A stretch of 64,000 nucleotides of DNA from Mimachlamys varia. Its lineage: Eukaryota; Mollusca; Bivalvia; Pectinida; Pectinidae. The stretch lies in assembly GCA_947623455.1 (NCBI GenBank), contig OX392529.1:3720001-3784000 (forward strand). Direction: 5' to 3'. The notes under the pieces were generated by a model that was not told where the DNA came from, searched no databases, and was given only the letters and a program-made list of their open reading frames with translations. A program made the position numbers and the translations under genes. How positions within the stretch are numbered: position 1 is the stretch's first letter; each line of letters begins with the position of its first letter. Positions 48,901 through 52,832 of the stretch are shown one piece after another.

Positions 48901-50831
48901 TAGAGGAGGCTATCAATGCTGTGATAGACATCTACCTGGACAAGTTATTATCTCTGAGGAAGGAGAGGGACTGGGACATCCATGTACATCCAGTGATGCC
49001 AATCCTAGACCCTACCAGGTAATATATATACCACTTCACTGACACATTTCACTTTTTCATATGGCCATGTAAATGATAGGGTATTATACACTAAGTATTG
49101 CAATACATGTGCCCTACCGGTATTACTGATCAGCAATACAAGTGCCCTACCGGTATTACTGATCACCAATACATGTGCCCTACCGGTATTACTGACCAGC
49201 AATACATGTCCCCTACCGGTATTACTGACCAGCAATACATGTCCCCTACTGGTATTACTGATCAGCAATACAAGTGCCCTACCGGTATTACTGATCACCA
49301 ATACATGTGCCCTACCGGTATTACTGACCAGCAATACATGTCCCCTACCGGTATTACTGATCAGCAATACAAGTGCCCTACAGGTATTACTGACCAGCAA
49401 TACATGTGTCCTACCGGTATTACTAACCAGCAATACATGTCCCCTACCGGTATTACTGACCAGCAATACATGTCCCCTACCGGTATTACTGATCACCAAT
49501 ACTTGTGCCCTACCGGTATTACTGATCACCAATACATGTGCCCTACCGGTATTACTGATCAGCAATACATGTGCCCTATCGGTATTACTGAAGCAATACT
49601 TGTCCCAGTCAAACATTCAAAAGTGTACGCCAATGTGATGCAATCTCATCCTCACGGTCTAATTATATACATGTAACAATAATTGACCAAATCTCAATTA
49701 TTCAATGCGGGTGCCCTCTAGTAACTAGCTTGTTCTTCCGTCCGTTTTTTACTGATTGATATTTTGTTATGACACTATGAAGGAAAGTTGGTCAGAATAA
49801 AAAAAAATATCATAATGGGAGACATATGTTTTTGTTCACTAAAACAAGTCTCTAGTTTGATATGACTCAGCGATAAAATCTTGTGTCGAATCAAATCAGT
49901 GAACTTGTTAATGTCATGGCCGCCCATGTAATAAAGATCCTCTATTATATAGTCAGTGATGCCAATCCTAGAGCCACTAGGTGTACATACTTAACCATTA
50001 ATTGTGAGAGAATAAGATGGCAGTTTGTGTTTATGATGTTTACCTCAAGTATATAACAGTTTGTTTTCTATGTTTACAGACAAGTAGTGATGCAGTTTAA
50101 CAAACAGCTGGCTACACGAGTCAAGAAAAACAAGCGGCTACACTGGTTAGACTTTGTGGAAGATCTTCTGGTGGATGGGGGACTGCGCCCAGAGTATGGT
50201 GAGTTATTTATCCAAGGTTTCACTATCTTTATAATTCATTAACCGATGGCGTTAAATGCTTGTGAGAGAATAACAGGGTTTATAGAATCATTCATTTCAG
50301 AAGGCTTGAAAGTGATCTGTCTTAATTTGGTTGAAGCATCAGGGATTTCATTTTGTGAAATGAACCTGACCAACCCAGAAAATAAAAACTCACATCATTT
50401 GATCTTATTGTTATATATGATGAATTTCATGTTATCTTTGAGAATCTGCCTCAACAAAAAGAAATTGCAGGATATAAGTCCATTTTATTCAGAGTATCTT
50501 GTGAGTCTGAACAAAAACTAAAAAAAATAATGCAGATTCCTTGGACCTCGATTGTAGTTTTAAAGTTGAATTGTGTTGAAAAACTTACAAAATACAGGTA
50601 ACAATGTTCATTAATGAATAATCTGCTGAAATTGATTCTATGAATTTTTCTATCAATGTAGTACTTCACATCTTTGGGGGAACAATTGCATAAAAGAAAT
50701 TTTGTGAGATTTCCTGAATGTGCCCTGTTTTTGTATTTACAGAATTTGACGGCACACATTGCCATCCAGCTTATGTGTCATTGCTAGAAAAAGCGCTTGC
50801 TGCGAACGTGTCCGAGGCAGCTCAGAGCTAA
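15816..50831 (+). CDS. TPR and SGNH-hydrolase-like domain protein, 20 coding exons, 721 residues
   Basis: Join: 15816-15908, 22769-22839, 25401-25498, 26397-26459, 27557-27733, 30692-30785, 34569-34689, 36555-36617, 36909-37041, 38073-38142, 39142-39212, 43062-43153, 44959-45097, 47378-47539, 47757-47833, 47991-48101, 48368-48568, 48897-49018, 50080-50198, 50743-50831. All introns are GT-AG and all junctions keep phase, giving 2166 nt without an internal stop. Residues 1-87 start with a MKFYIHS strand and look like a small beta-grasp (ubiquitin-like) module (inference). Residues 88-118 are a Lys/Pro-rich linker; about 119-400 are helical TPR-like repeats (EAHLGLGLVDIYLKADRPKR, MLARAYLQKDQKDMA, HAYRLEPSNAHTL). 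Residues about 525-715 resemble an SGNH hydrolase: GDSH (Ser532), LGEID (595-597), HVHPVMPILD, and DGTHCHP (Asp695, His698) matching the D-x-x-H block. No signal peptide or membrane segment is seen. Substrate unknown; I do not recognise a named orthologue. ATG choice: it is the first ATG, five bases after a splice acceptor, so a 5' UTR exon is implied. Confidence 0.88.
15968..16146. repeat. About 27-bp repeat, 6 diverged copies, intron 1
   Basis: Copies of GGTAATGATAATGGAGGTCATTTCCAT with length variation, starting about 60 bp after the exon 1 donor and running directly into the 35-bp satellite. The unit is not obviously derived from exon 1. Confidence 0.8.
16147..22674. repeat. 35-bp satellite array, about 186 monomers, filling intron 1
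   Basis: Unit ACTGATCTAGTCCCATCTTG plus TGAGTCACCCTCCCT. Variable positions (CATCTTGTG/CATGTTGGG, GAGTC/GTGTC/GGGTC/AAGTC, ACCC/ATCC) define monomer types. Marker monomers show a higher-order duplication: CTGATGTAGT at 17371 and 19855, CCCATGTTAT at 17661 and 20145, and the one-base-shorter GTCCTACTTG at 18289 and 20773 are all 2484 bp apart. The right part is homogenised for the TTGTAAGTC type. No long open frame exists because TGA and TAG recur. Confidence 0.97.
22769..22839 (+). CDS. TPR-SGNH gene, coding exon 2
   Basis: Acceptor ATTTTTCAG; donor GGAGAAG|GTGTGT chosen because only this position keeps frame with exon 3 (split Ser codon AG|T). Encodes MFIKELKKKLPTLCPGNDVE then VRR. An upstream GTAAGG at 22829 would give a stop at the start of exon 3. 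Confidence 0.75.
22840..23648. repeat. 54-bp minisatellite, block 1, about 15 copies, starting at the 5' splice site of intron 2
   Basis: Unit AACTTATGTATAACCAGAAC plus AAGTTAGAACCCCTATCTCC plus ATTAGCCATGCAGT. The first diverged copy begins at the splice donor itself (GTGTGTATACAGTACAAGTTAG). A period of 54 keeps minus-strand frames open (18-residue repeat), so the apparent proteins are artefacts. Confidence 0.93.
23649..23982. mobile_element. CAGGG-ended MITE inserted in the 54-bp array (copy 1)
   Basis: Starts CAGGGCCTTTTCT and ends AGAAAAACCCTG, imperfect terminal inverted repeats. TACCT flanks both ends (23644-23648 and 23983-23987), a possible 5-bp target duplication. No coding capacity. 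The array resumes at once on the right side. CAGGG termini suggest a hAT-type relative, but the short flank repeat leaves the superfamily open. Confidence 0.7.
23983..24798. repeat. 54-bp minisatellite, block 2, about 15 copies
   Basis: Same unit as 22840-23648. Two copies carry an extra base (CCCCATATCTCC at 24118 and 24335) that breaks the minus-strand frame. The block ends with the same GTTAGCCATGTGTTACCT junction as block 1, showing that block and insertion were duplicated together. Confidence 0.93.
24799..25133. mobile_element. CAGGG-ended MITE (copy 2, duplicated with the array)
   Basis: Nearly identical to 23649-23982, offset 1150 bp, with the same TACCT flanks. It differs by a few substitutions and an additional C near the right end. 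One more 54-bp copy follows (25134-25182). Confidence 0.7.
25401..25498 (+). CDS. TPR-SGNH gene, coding exon 3
   Basis: Acceptor TTACTGACAG, donor AAGACTG|GTGAGT. Encodes the Lys/Glu-rich helix and strand NKIVDLKEEVKKRVKDRDD then LYLTLHQGVKPKT. The last 46 nt are copied about nine times in the following intron. Confidence 0.85.
25499..26282. repeat. 83-bp array of exon 3 ends with their 5' splice site, about 9 copies (intron 3)
   Basis: Each monomer repeats the last 46 nt of exon 3 (GATGATTTGTATCTGACTTT onwards to AAGACTG or AAGATTG), then GTGAGTA and about 30 intronic bases ending CTTAACAT. Two copies lack five bases within ATCTGACTTTAC. Every copy except the one reading GGTCAGTAC retains a plausible GTGAGT donor. 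Confidence 0.95.
26397..26459 (+). CDS. TPR-SGNH gene, coding exon 4
   Basis: Acceptor TTTTAAG, donor ACAAAAG|GTAACA. Encodes the linker DAKKPADVKESKPVDTKVTTK, low complexity and Lys-rich. The Asp codon is split with exon 3. Confidence 0.8.
26460..27556. other. Intron 4: no array; contains an imperfect inverted repeat
   Basis: The only long array-free intron in the 5' half. Arms around CATCCTCGATATCCAGGAGT (27042) and ACCACTGGATATTGAGGGTG (27092) form an imperfect foldback over about 27 bp each, consistent with a small MITE. A 196-codon open frame (26932-27522) spans it but has no domain and ends in the intron. Confidence 0.6.
27557..27733 (+). CDS. TPR-SGNH gene, coding exon 5 (first TPR)
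   Basis: Acceptor GATTGACAG, donor GGTCTGG|GTAAGT. After a Pro-rich ESPAPAPPAEERKP stretch it encodes the first TPR helix pair (QFIQKGNFQQAAVTLEEI, then DPRNTEAHLGLG). Its last 22 nt seed the 31-bp array that follows. Confidence 0.88.
27734..30537. repeat. 31-bp array carrying about 90 copies of the exon 5 5' splice site (intron 5)
   Basis: Unit CCCACCTAGGTCTGGGTAAG plus TGTAACAGAGG. It consists of the last 22 nt of exon 5 (ACAGAGGCTCACCTAGGTCTGG) plus 9 intronic bases. Almost every monomer keeps CTGGGTAAGTGT, identical to the authentic donor; scattered monomers have GGTTAGTG. Types GGCCC/GACCC/GGTCC and TGTAAC/TGTTAC alternate in patches. Confidence 0.97.
30692..30785 (+). CDS. TPR-SGNH gene, coding exon 6
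   Basis: Acceptor CTATTTTCAG, donor GCTCTCAG|GTACAA. Encodes VDIYLKADRPKRALRWCRKT then KEFCSSNELALR, the helical continuation of the TPR unit. Confidence 0.87.
30786..33988. repeat. 66-bp array of exon 6 ends with their 5' splice site, roughly 48 copies (intron 6)
   Basis: Each unit holds ATTCTGTAGTAATGAACTGG plus CTCTCAGGTACAAGTAAC and about 28 intronic bases; the exonic part matches exon 6 with a 3-nt deletion. GGTACTCAG replaces GGCTCTCAG in many copies. A short sub-repeat (GTATGTAATAGGGATGTGA) is inserted in the left part. Because 66 is divisible by 3, both strands stay open for hundreds of codons (475 plus, 437 minus). The open plus frame is not the exon 6 frame, so it is not an exon extension. 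Confidence 0.95.
34085..34348. mobile_element. MITE with about 50-bp terminal inverted repeats (intron 6)
   Basis: The left end CAAATGTACTCTAATACGAC and following GGTAGACAGATGGACAGGTAAGATGTTTACC (in two parts) pair with the right end GGTAAACATCTTACCCGTCC ... TATTAGAGTACATTTG. About 46 of 50 positions match. The 160-bp centre is A/G-rich with no similarity to a transposase. It lies about 220 bp before exon 7. A target duplication is not clear. Confidence 0.82.
34569..34689 (+). CDS. TPR-SGNH gene, coding exon 7
   Basis: Acceptor TTTAACAG, donor GTACAG|GTAAGG. Encodes REAQCYLNLKKSDKAIDLLL then TYCKDTRKSGGGPKANKYDVQ, a TPR-like helix pair with a Gly-rich turn. The last 70 nt are tandemly copied in the intron. 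Confidence 0.88.
34690..36375. repeat. 88-bp array of exon 7 ends with their 5' splice site, about 19 copies (intron 7)
   Basis: Each 88-bp unit is the last 70 nt of exon 7 plus 18 intronic bases. All copies read TACTGTAAG where the exon has TACTGCAAG (synonymous). Most have CCTATAGACAATACATATG, but exon-like CCTAAAGCCAATAAATATG recurs at 34839, 35452 and 36232. Donors are GTAAGG or GTAGGG. Alternating CCTAAGAC and AAGTTAGG monomers at 35100-35350 show a two-unit higher-order repeat. The last copies are truncated. Confidence 0.95.
36555..36617 (+). CDS. TPR-SGNH gene, coding exon 8
   Basis: Acceptor TTTGTAACAG, donor TTACAG|GTAATG. Twenty-one codons, VMLARAYLQKDQKDMAITVL and Q, a canonical TPR helix pair with phase 0 on both sides. 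Confidence 0.85.
36608..36725. repeat. About 30-bp repeat, 3-4 diverged copies, from the exon 8 donor into intron 8
   Basis: Units around ATTACAGGTAATGATGGTAT, then AAATTACAGGTGTTGTGAGG and ATATCAGGTGTTGTGATAT, each with TAAAGGTAAA. The first unit overlaps the last ten bases of exon 8 and its donor. A small case of the junction-derived pattern, more diverged than the others. Confidence 0.6.
36909..37041 (+). CDS. TPR-SGNH gene, coding exon 9
   Basis: Acceptor ACACACACAG, donor AACAAAG|GTAGGG. Encodes GVLREDEKNVDALAEFAPLV then FPYAQPSQKENTMSV and ILTLLSNNK, helical and TPR-compatible. Confidence 0.85.
37122..38030. repeat. 27-bp minisatellite, about 33 copies (intron 9)
   Basis: Unit TGATGATCGGTACATGTTACCTGTAAA with variants TAAATG/TACAAG/TACATG and GATCAG. 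A block near 37200-37460 recurs at about 37545-37680 (marked by TTTAAATGATG and GATGATTGG), a higher-order duplication. A period of 27 makes 9-residue repeats open in several frames; not coding. It is not derived from exon 9. Confidence 0.94.
38073..38142 (+). CDS. TPR-SGNH gene, coding exon 10
   Basis: Acceptor TCTGTGTAG, donor CTGAAGAG|GTAACA. Encodes DSNYVKEKFTSMCQSEHGLE then VLK, with a split Ser codon shared with exon 11. Confidence 0.83.
38188..38365. mobile_element. Short MITE with CAGTAAAACC termini (intron 10), pogo/Tigger-like
   Basis: Left end CAGTAAAACCCCACTAACTC and right end GTAAGAAGGGTTTTACTG are inverted repeats. 178 bp, no coding capacity. TA precedes the left end but does not clearly follow the right end. 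CAGT termini with this body resemble TcMar-pogo/Tigger-derived MITEs; assignment by resemblance only. Confidence 0.6.
39142..39212 (+). CDS. TPR-SGNH gene, coding exon 11
   Basis: Acceptor TTTGTACCAG, donor TGTGGGG|GTAAGT. Encodes SVSGRAWEDIAAVVFMATSL then RDCG. The last 37 nt are the source of the 52-bp array. Confidence 0.85.
39213..42541. repeat. 52-bp array of exon 11 ends with their 5' splice site, about 64 copies (intron 11)
   Basis: Unit GTGGTGTTCATGGCAACCTC plus CCTACGAGACTGTGGAGG, GTAAGTACAT and CTAACGT or TGGCC. The first third is the ACATCTAACGTGG type with CGAGAC/TGAGAC; from about 40310 the ACATTGGCCGTGG type with CCAGAC takes over. The rare monomer GGTGTTCGTCAACC at 40788 and 41564 marks a 776-bp higher-order repeat (about 15 monomers). 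Nearly all copies retain GTAAGTAC donors. Confidence 0.96.
42542..42812. repeat. 65-bp secondary repeat, 4 copies, related to the exon 11 array
   Basis: Unit TACGAGACTGGAGGTTAGTA plus CATCTACTGTGATATTTCTA, TAACAGGTAGACCTATTACAGTAAC. The first part is a diverged form of the exon 11 junction (TACGAGACTGTGGAGGTAAG), so this looks like a second amplification from a decayed monomer. Confidence 0.85.
43062..43153 (+). CDS. TPR-SGNH gene, coding exon 12
   Basis: Acceptor TTATCTGTAG, donor ATGGAG|GTACGC. Encodes AVKESLKLLEHAYRLEPSNA then HTLLTYVHTME, a classic TPR with A-x-x-L and EPSNA turn. Confidence 0.88.
43166..44438. repeat. 30/31-bp array, about 41 copies (intron 12)
   Basis: Unit TAATCTAAATATAAACACCT plus GTGTAATTGTG, starting about 13 bp after the exon 12 donor. 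CTAAATATAAAC and CTAATATAAAC types alternate. The marker GTAATATTGTG followed by CCTGACGTG occurs twice, 434 bp apart (43500, 43934), marking a 14-monomer duplication. No exon sequence in the unit. Confidence 0.95.
44480..44920. mobile_element. Fragment of a mollusc-type interspersed repeat (intron 12)
   Basis: CTGTTGTCCGTCGTTGTG, then TTTACATTTTCAACTTCTTC and GAATGAAATCTTGCAGGAAC resemble a common bivalve repeat body (recall, not a search) and may be the same broad class as 9530-10821. No termini seen. Confidence 0.4.
44959..45097 (+). CDS. TPR-SGNH gene, coding exon 13
   Basis: Acceptor TTTTCCACAG, donor TGTAACA|GTAAGT. Encodes the end of the TPR region (LVEQHTEAVKLIKEFVHKFP) and a linker with CFNCGMVGPIISGLTGSVYC. 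The CFNC pair has no partner that would make a zinc finger. Confidence 0.87.
45098..46866. repeat. About 80-bp array of exon 13 ends with their 5' splice site, about 22 copies (intron 13)
   Basis: Short monomers carry the last 27 nt of exon 13 (GTTTAACAGGCAGTGTCTAT, TGTAACA), donor GTAAGTAC, and CTCTACTGTAACGGTCCCTT plus AGGTGTAGAGTAATGGTG. Long monomers at the two ends of the array (45138-45200 and 46711-46860) also contain GGGACCCATCATCAGTGG from the exon; the short type lacks this segment. Confidence 0.95.
46905..47020 (+). mobile_element. Decayed tRNA-derived SINE (family A)
   Basis: Shares GAGTGTACGTCTTGAGTTTG, AAGGTCCGTTCAAACC and GTCTGGCCA with the SINE at 13804, and a similar CTCCTCTTAC tail. 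A box degraded (GATAGCACTAGACC). No function expected. Confidence 0.6.
47378..47539 (+). CDS. TPR-SGNH gene, coding exon 14
   Basis: Acceptor CTCTTACAG, donor CTATTGG|GTAAGT. Encodes TTPDLGNLDLAHVDPIIGDY then TEEQRYLLALMFTLVKVLFI and KGALGYIPALTKLL, predominantly helical. Confidence 0.88.
47602..47705 (+). mobile_element. Decayed tRNA-derived SINE (family B) in intron 14
   Basis: Matches the SINE at 15457 (TAGGGAATTTTCCTT, CATCGGGCTGGAGAGCCAAG, GGTCACGGGTTTGAGTCCC), but the A-box region GCTCAGTTGGTAG is deleted, so internal promoter activity is unlikely. Confidence 0.7.
47757..47833 (+). CDS. TPR-SGNH gene, coding exon 15
   Basis: Acceptor TTTTCCACAG, donor GGGAAG|GTAAGT. Encodes DPCCEGHNLHETNIRNEYAY then YTCIGK, leading into the hydrolase-like domain. 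Confidence 0.87.
47991..48101 (+). CDS. TPR-SGNH gene, coding exon 16 (GDSH nucleophile block)
   Basis: Acceptor TATTTGTCAG, donor CACCAG|GTAATT. Encodes VLGQQTDLPRPGPDISFVYF then VGDSHCITPAWQKINHQ. The strand followed by G-D-S is the block I arrangement of SGNH hydrolases, with Ser532 as the candidate nucleophile. Confidence 0.88.
48368..48568 (+). CDS. TPR-SGNH gene, coding exon 17
   Basis: Acceptor ATCTTTACAG, donor TATGAT|GTAAGT, phase 0 on both sides. Contains IHPILSTGTKIWHV and the strand TVMFCLGEIDCREALL. The G-E-I-D position is where SGNH families have block III (often GxND). Confidence 0.88.
48611..48822. repeat. 82-bp tandem repeat, 2.6 copies (intron 17)
   Basis: TTTTTAGCTC at 48651, 48733 and the related TTTTTAGCTT at 48815 give a period of 82. 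Unit includes AGTGATGCTAATTAATGCTT and GTCAGGTAACTTTTATCATAG. Not exon-derived. Confidence 0.85.
48897..49018 (+). CDS. TPR-SGNH gene, coding exon 18
   Basis: Acceptor GACGATCAG, donor CTACCAG|GTAATA. Encodes NLEEAINAVIDIYLDKLLSL then RKERDWDIHVHPVMPILDPT. The HVHPVMPILD strand is a conserved-looking core segment of the hydrolase-like domain. Confidence 0.88.
49098..49597. repeat. 33-bp array, about 15 copies, probably exon 18-end derived (intron 18)
   Basis: Unit CAATACATGTGCCCTACCGG plus TATTACTGATCAG. It resembles the diverged exon 18 junction (CAATCCTAGACCCTACCAGG then TAATA). The period of 33 keeps both strands open (192 and 203 codons); not coding. Confidence 0.9.
49951..49986. repeat. 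Isolated partial copy of the exon 18 3' end in intron 18
   Basis: GTCAGTGATGCCAATCCTAG followed by AGCCACTAGGTG repeats the end of exon 18 (CCAGTGATGCCAATCCTAGA, CCCTACCAGGTAA) with three changes, about 950 bp downstream of the real exon end and beyond the 33-bp array. Confidence 0.8.
50080..50198 (+). CDS. TPR-SGNH gene, coding exon 19
   Basis: Acceptor TATGTTTACAG, donor GAGTATG|GTGAGT. Encodes RQVVMQFNKQLATRVKKNKR then LHWLDFVEDLLVDGGLRPEY, a basic helix and the segment preceding the catalytic Asp-His block. Confidence 0.88.
50743..50831 (+). CDS. TPR-SGNH gene, coding exon 20 with stop (DGTH block)
   Basis: Acceptor TGTATTTACAG. Encodes EFDGTHCHPAYVSLLEKALA then ANVSEAAQS and TAA at 50829-50831. 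DGTH fits the D-x-x-H catalytic block V of SGNH enzymes. Confidence 0.9.
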
Positions 50832-50980
50832 TACAGAGACACTTACTGCACCGATATCCTGGAAACATGTCGGAGACAGCACAGAGCTAATATAGGGACA
50901 TTTACTACACCGATATCCTGGAAACATTTCGGAGACAGCTCAGAGCTCATACAGAGACTTTCTACATATAAACACAGTAG
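50806..50980. repeat. 59-bp repeat, 3 copies, spanning the stop codon into the 3' UTR
   Basis: Copies start at 50806 (ACGTGTCCGAGGCAGCTCAG), 50865 (ACATGTCGGAGACAGCACAG) and 50924 (ACATTTCGGAGACAGCTCAG). The first contains the last eight codons and the stop. The pattern is the coding-end counterpart of the exon-end copies in the introns. Confidence 0.9.
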
Positions 50981-51109
50981 AAGTTGTTTAACAGACTATG
51001 TTACCAGGGGATATCTATTGAATATAGTATTATTCCACCAAACTGCCGTCCAAGTACAAGCTGTTTGCAGTTACACTGCTAATGAAACCAATTATACATG
51101 TACGATGTA

Positions 51110-51115
51110 AATAAA
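51110..51115 (+). terminator. Candidate polyadenylation signal of the TPR-SGNH gene
   Basis: AATAAA about 280 bp after the stop, followed by an AT-rich stretch and T-rich sequence at 51155-51170. It is the first canonical hexamer downstream. Confidence 0.6.
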
Positions 51116-51374
51116 TTGATTTTATCAATAATTAAAACTGTTTGAAATACTAAATATTTTTGGCTTTTTTTCACTGTAACCTCCTAAAATCTAACAGATG
51201 AAGATACCCATTACTTTATACATATTACTTGTTCCTGGATTTAGCTTCATGAATGTTCTTTACATCCCTTAACTTAACAATCTCTGAAAGAAAGCGATAA
51301 CAGAAGTTAAGAGAGTTGAATTTGAGAAAGATCCATACAGTACTTGTCAAAAAATAGCGATGGACATTTGAACA

Positions 51375-51398
51375 GCCCACCATCTGATGATGGTGGGC
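51375..51398. repeat. Perfect 10-bp hairpin in the intergenic region
   Basis: GCCCACCATC, loop TGAT, GATGGTGGGC. Lies between the polyadenylation signal and the SINE-tail array. Not a histone-type 3' stem loop. Function unknown. Confidence 0.8.
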
Positions 51399-51482
51399 CA
51401 AAAATGACCAGCAAAAGTTCTGGACTATCGCAAGAAGCTTACACCAACACACTGCAGCTTCCTAAATACACAACACACACAT

Positions 51483-52725
51483 CCACACTGCATACACTGA
51501 GAGGCCGTCCTTAACTGACCTTGGCTGTTAATAGGATGTTAAACACATCCACACTGCATACACCGAGAGGCCGTCCTTAACTGACCTTGGCTGTTAATAG
51601 GATGTTAAACACATCCACACTGCATACACCGAGAGGCCGTCCTTAACTGACCTTGGCTGTTAAACACATCCACACTGCATACACCGAGAGGCCGTCCTTA
51701 ATTGACCTTGGCTGTTAATAGGATGTTAAACACATCCACACTGCATACACCGAGAGGCCGTCCTTAACTGACCTTGGCTGTTAAACACATCCACACTGCA
51801 TACACCGAGAGGCCGTCCTTAACTGACCTTGGCTGTTAATAGGATGTTAATCACATCCACACTGCATACACCGAGAGGCCGTCCTTAATTGACCTTGGCT
51901 GTTAATAGGATGTTAAACACATCCACACTGCATACACCGAGAGGCCGTCCTTAATTGACCTTGGCTGTTAATAGGATGTTAAACACATCCACACTGCATA
52001 CACCGAGAGGCCGTCCTTAATAGACCTTGGCTGTTAATAGGATGTTAAACACATCCACACTGCATACACCGAGAGGCCGTCCTTAATTGACCTTGGCTGT
52101 TAATAGGATGTTAAACACATCCACACTGCATACACCGAGAGGCCGTCCTTAACTGACCTTGGCTGTTAATAGGATGTTAAACACATCCACACTGCATACA
52201 CCGAGAGGCCGTCCTTAATTGACCTTGGCTGTTAATAGGATGTTAAACACATCCACACTGCATACACCGAGAGGCCGTCCTTAATAGACCTTGGCTGTTA
52301 ATAGGATGTTAATCACATCCACACTGCATACACCGAGAGGCCGTCCTTAACTGACCTTGGCTGATAATAGGATGTAAAACACATCCACACTGCATACACC
52401 GAGAGGGCGTCCTTAATTGACCTTGGCTGTTAATAGGATGTTAAACACATCCACACTGCATACACCGAGAGGCCGTCCTTAATAGACCTTGGCTGTTAAT
52501 AGGCTGTTAAACACATCCACACTGCATACACCGAGAGGCCGTCCTTAATAGACCTTGGCTGATAATAGGATGTAAAACACATCCACACTGCATACACCGA
52601 GAGGCCGTCCTTAATTGACCTTGGCTGTTAATAGGATGTTAATAGGCTGTAAAACACATCCACACTGCATACACCGAGAGGCCGTCCTTAATTGATCTTG
52701 GCTGTTAATAGGATGTAAAAACAAA
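51483..52725. repeat. 66-bp array built from a SINE-like 3' tail, about 19 copies (intergenic)
   Basis: Unit ACATCCACACTGCATACACC plus GAGAGGCCGTCCTTAACTGA, CCTTGGCTGTTAATAGGATG and TTAAAC. Some copies lack the 12-bp TAATAGGATGTT. The last copy ends in AAAACAAACCAAACC, the A-rich end expected of a retroposon. The GGCCGTCCTTAACTGACCTT segment resembles SINE 3' tails common in bivalves (recall). The array appears to be a tandem expansion of a SINE end. Confidence 0.88.
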
Positions 52726-52832
52726 CCAAACCAGCATAAGGGGTAAATCCCAAGGAACTTTCCTTCACTTTTGTAATGCTTTACTGTGGAGATATTGAAA
52801 TTAAGGAACGTTGTCTAATTTATAGTGATTCT

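Noticed and set aside
49098..49676. 192-codon plus and 203-codon minus frames
   Set aside because: Both are shadows of the 33-bp period of the intron 18 array.
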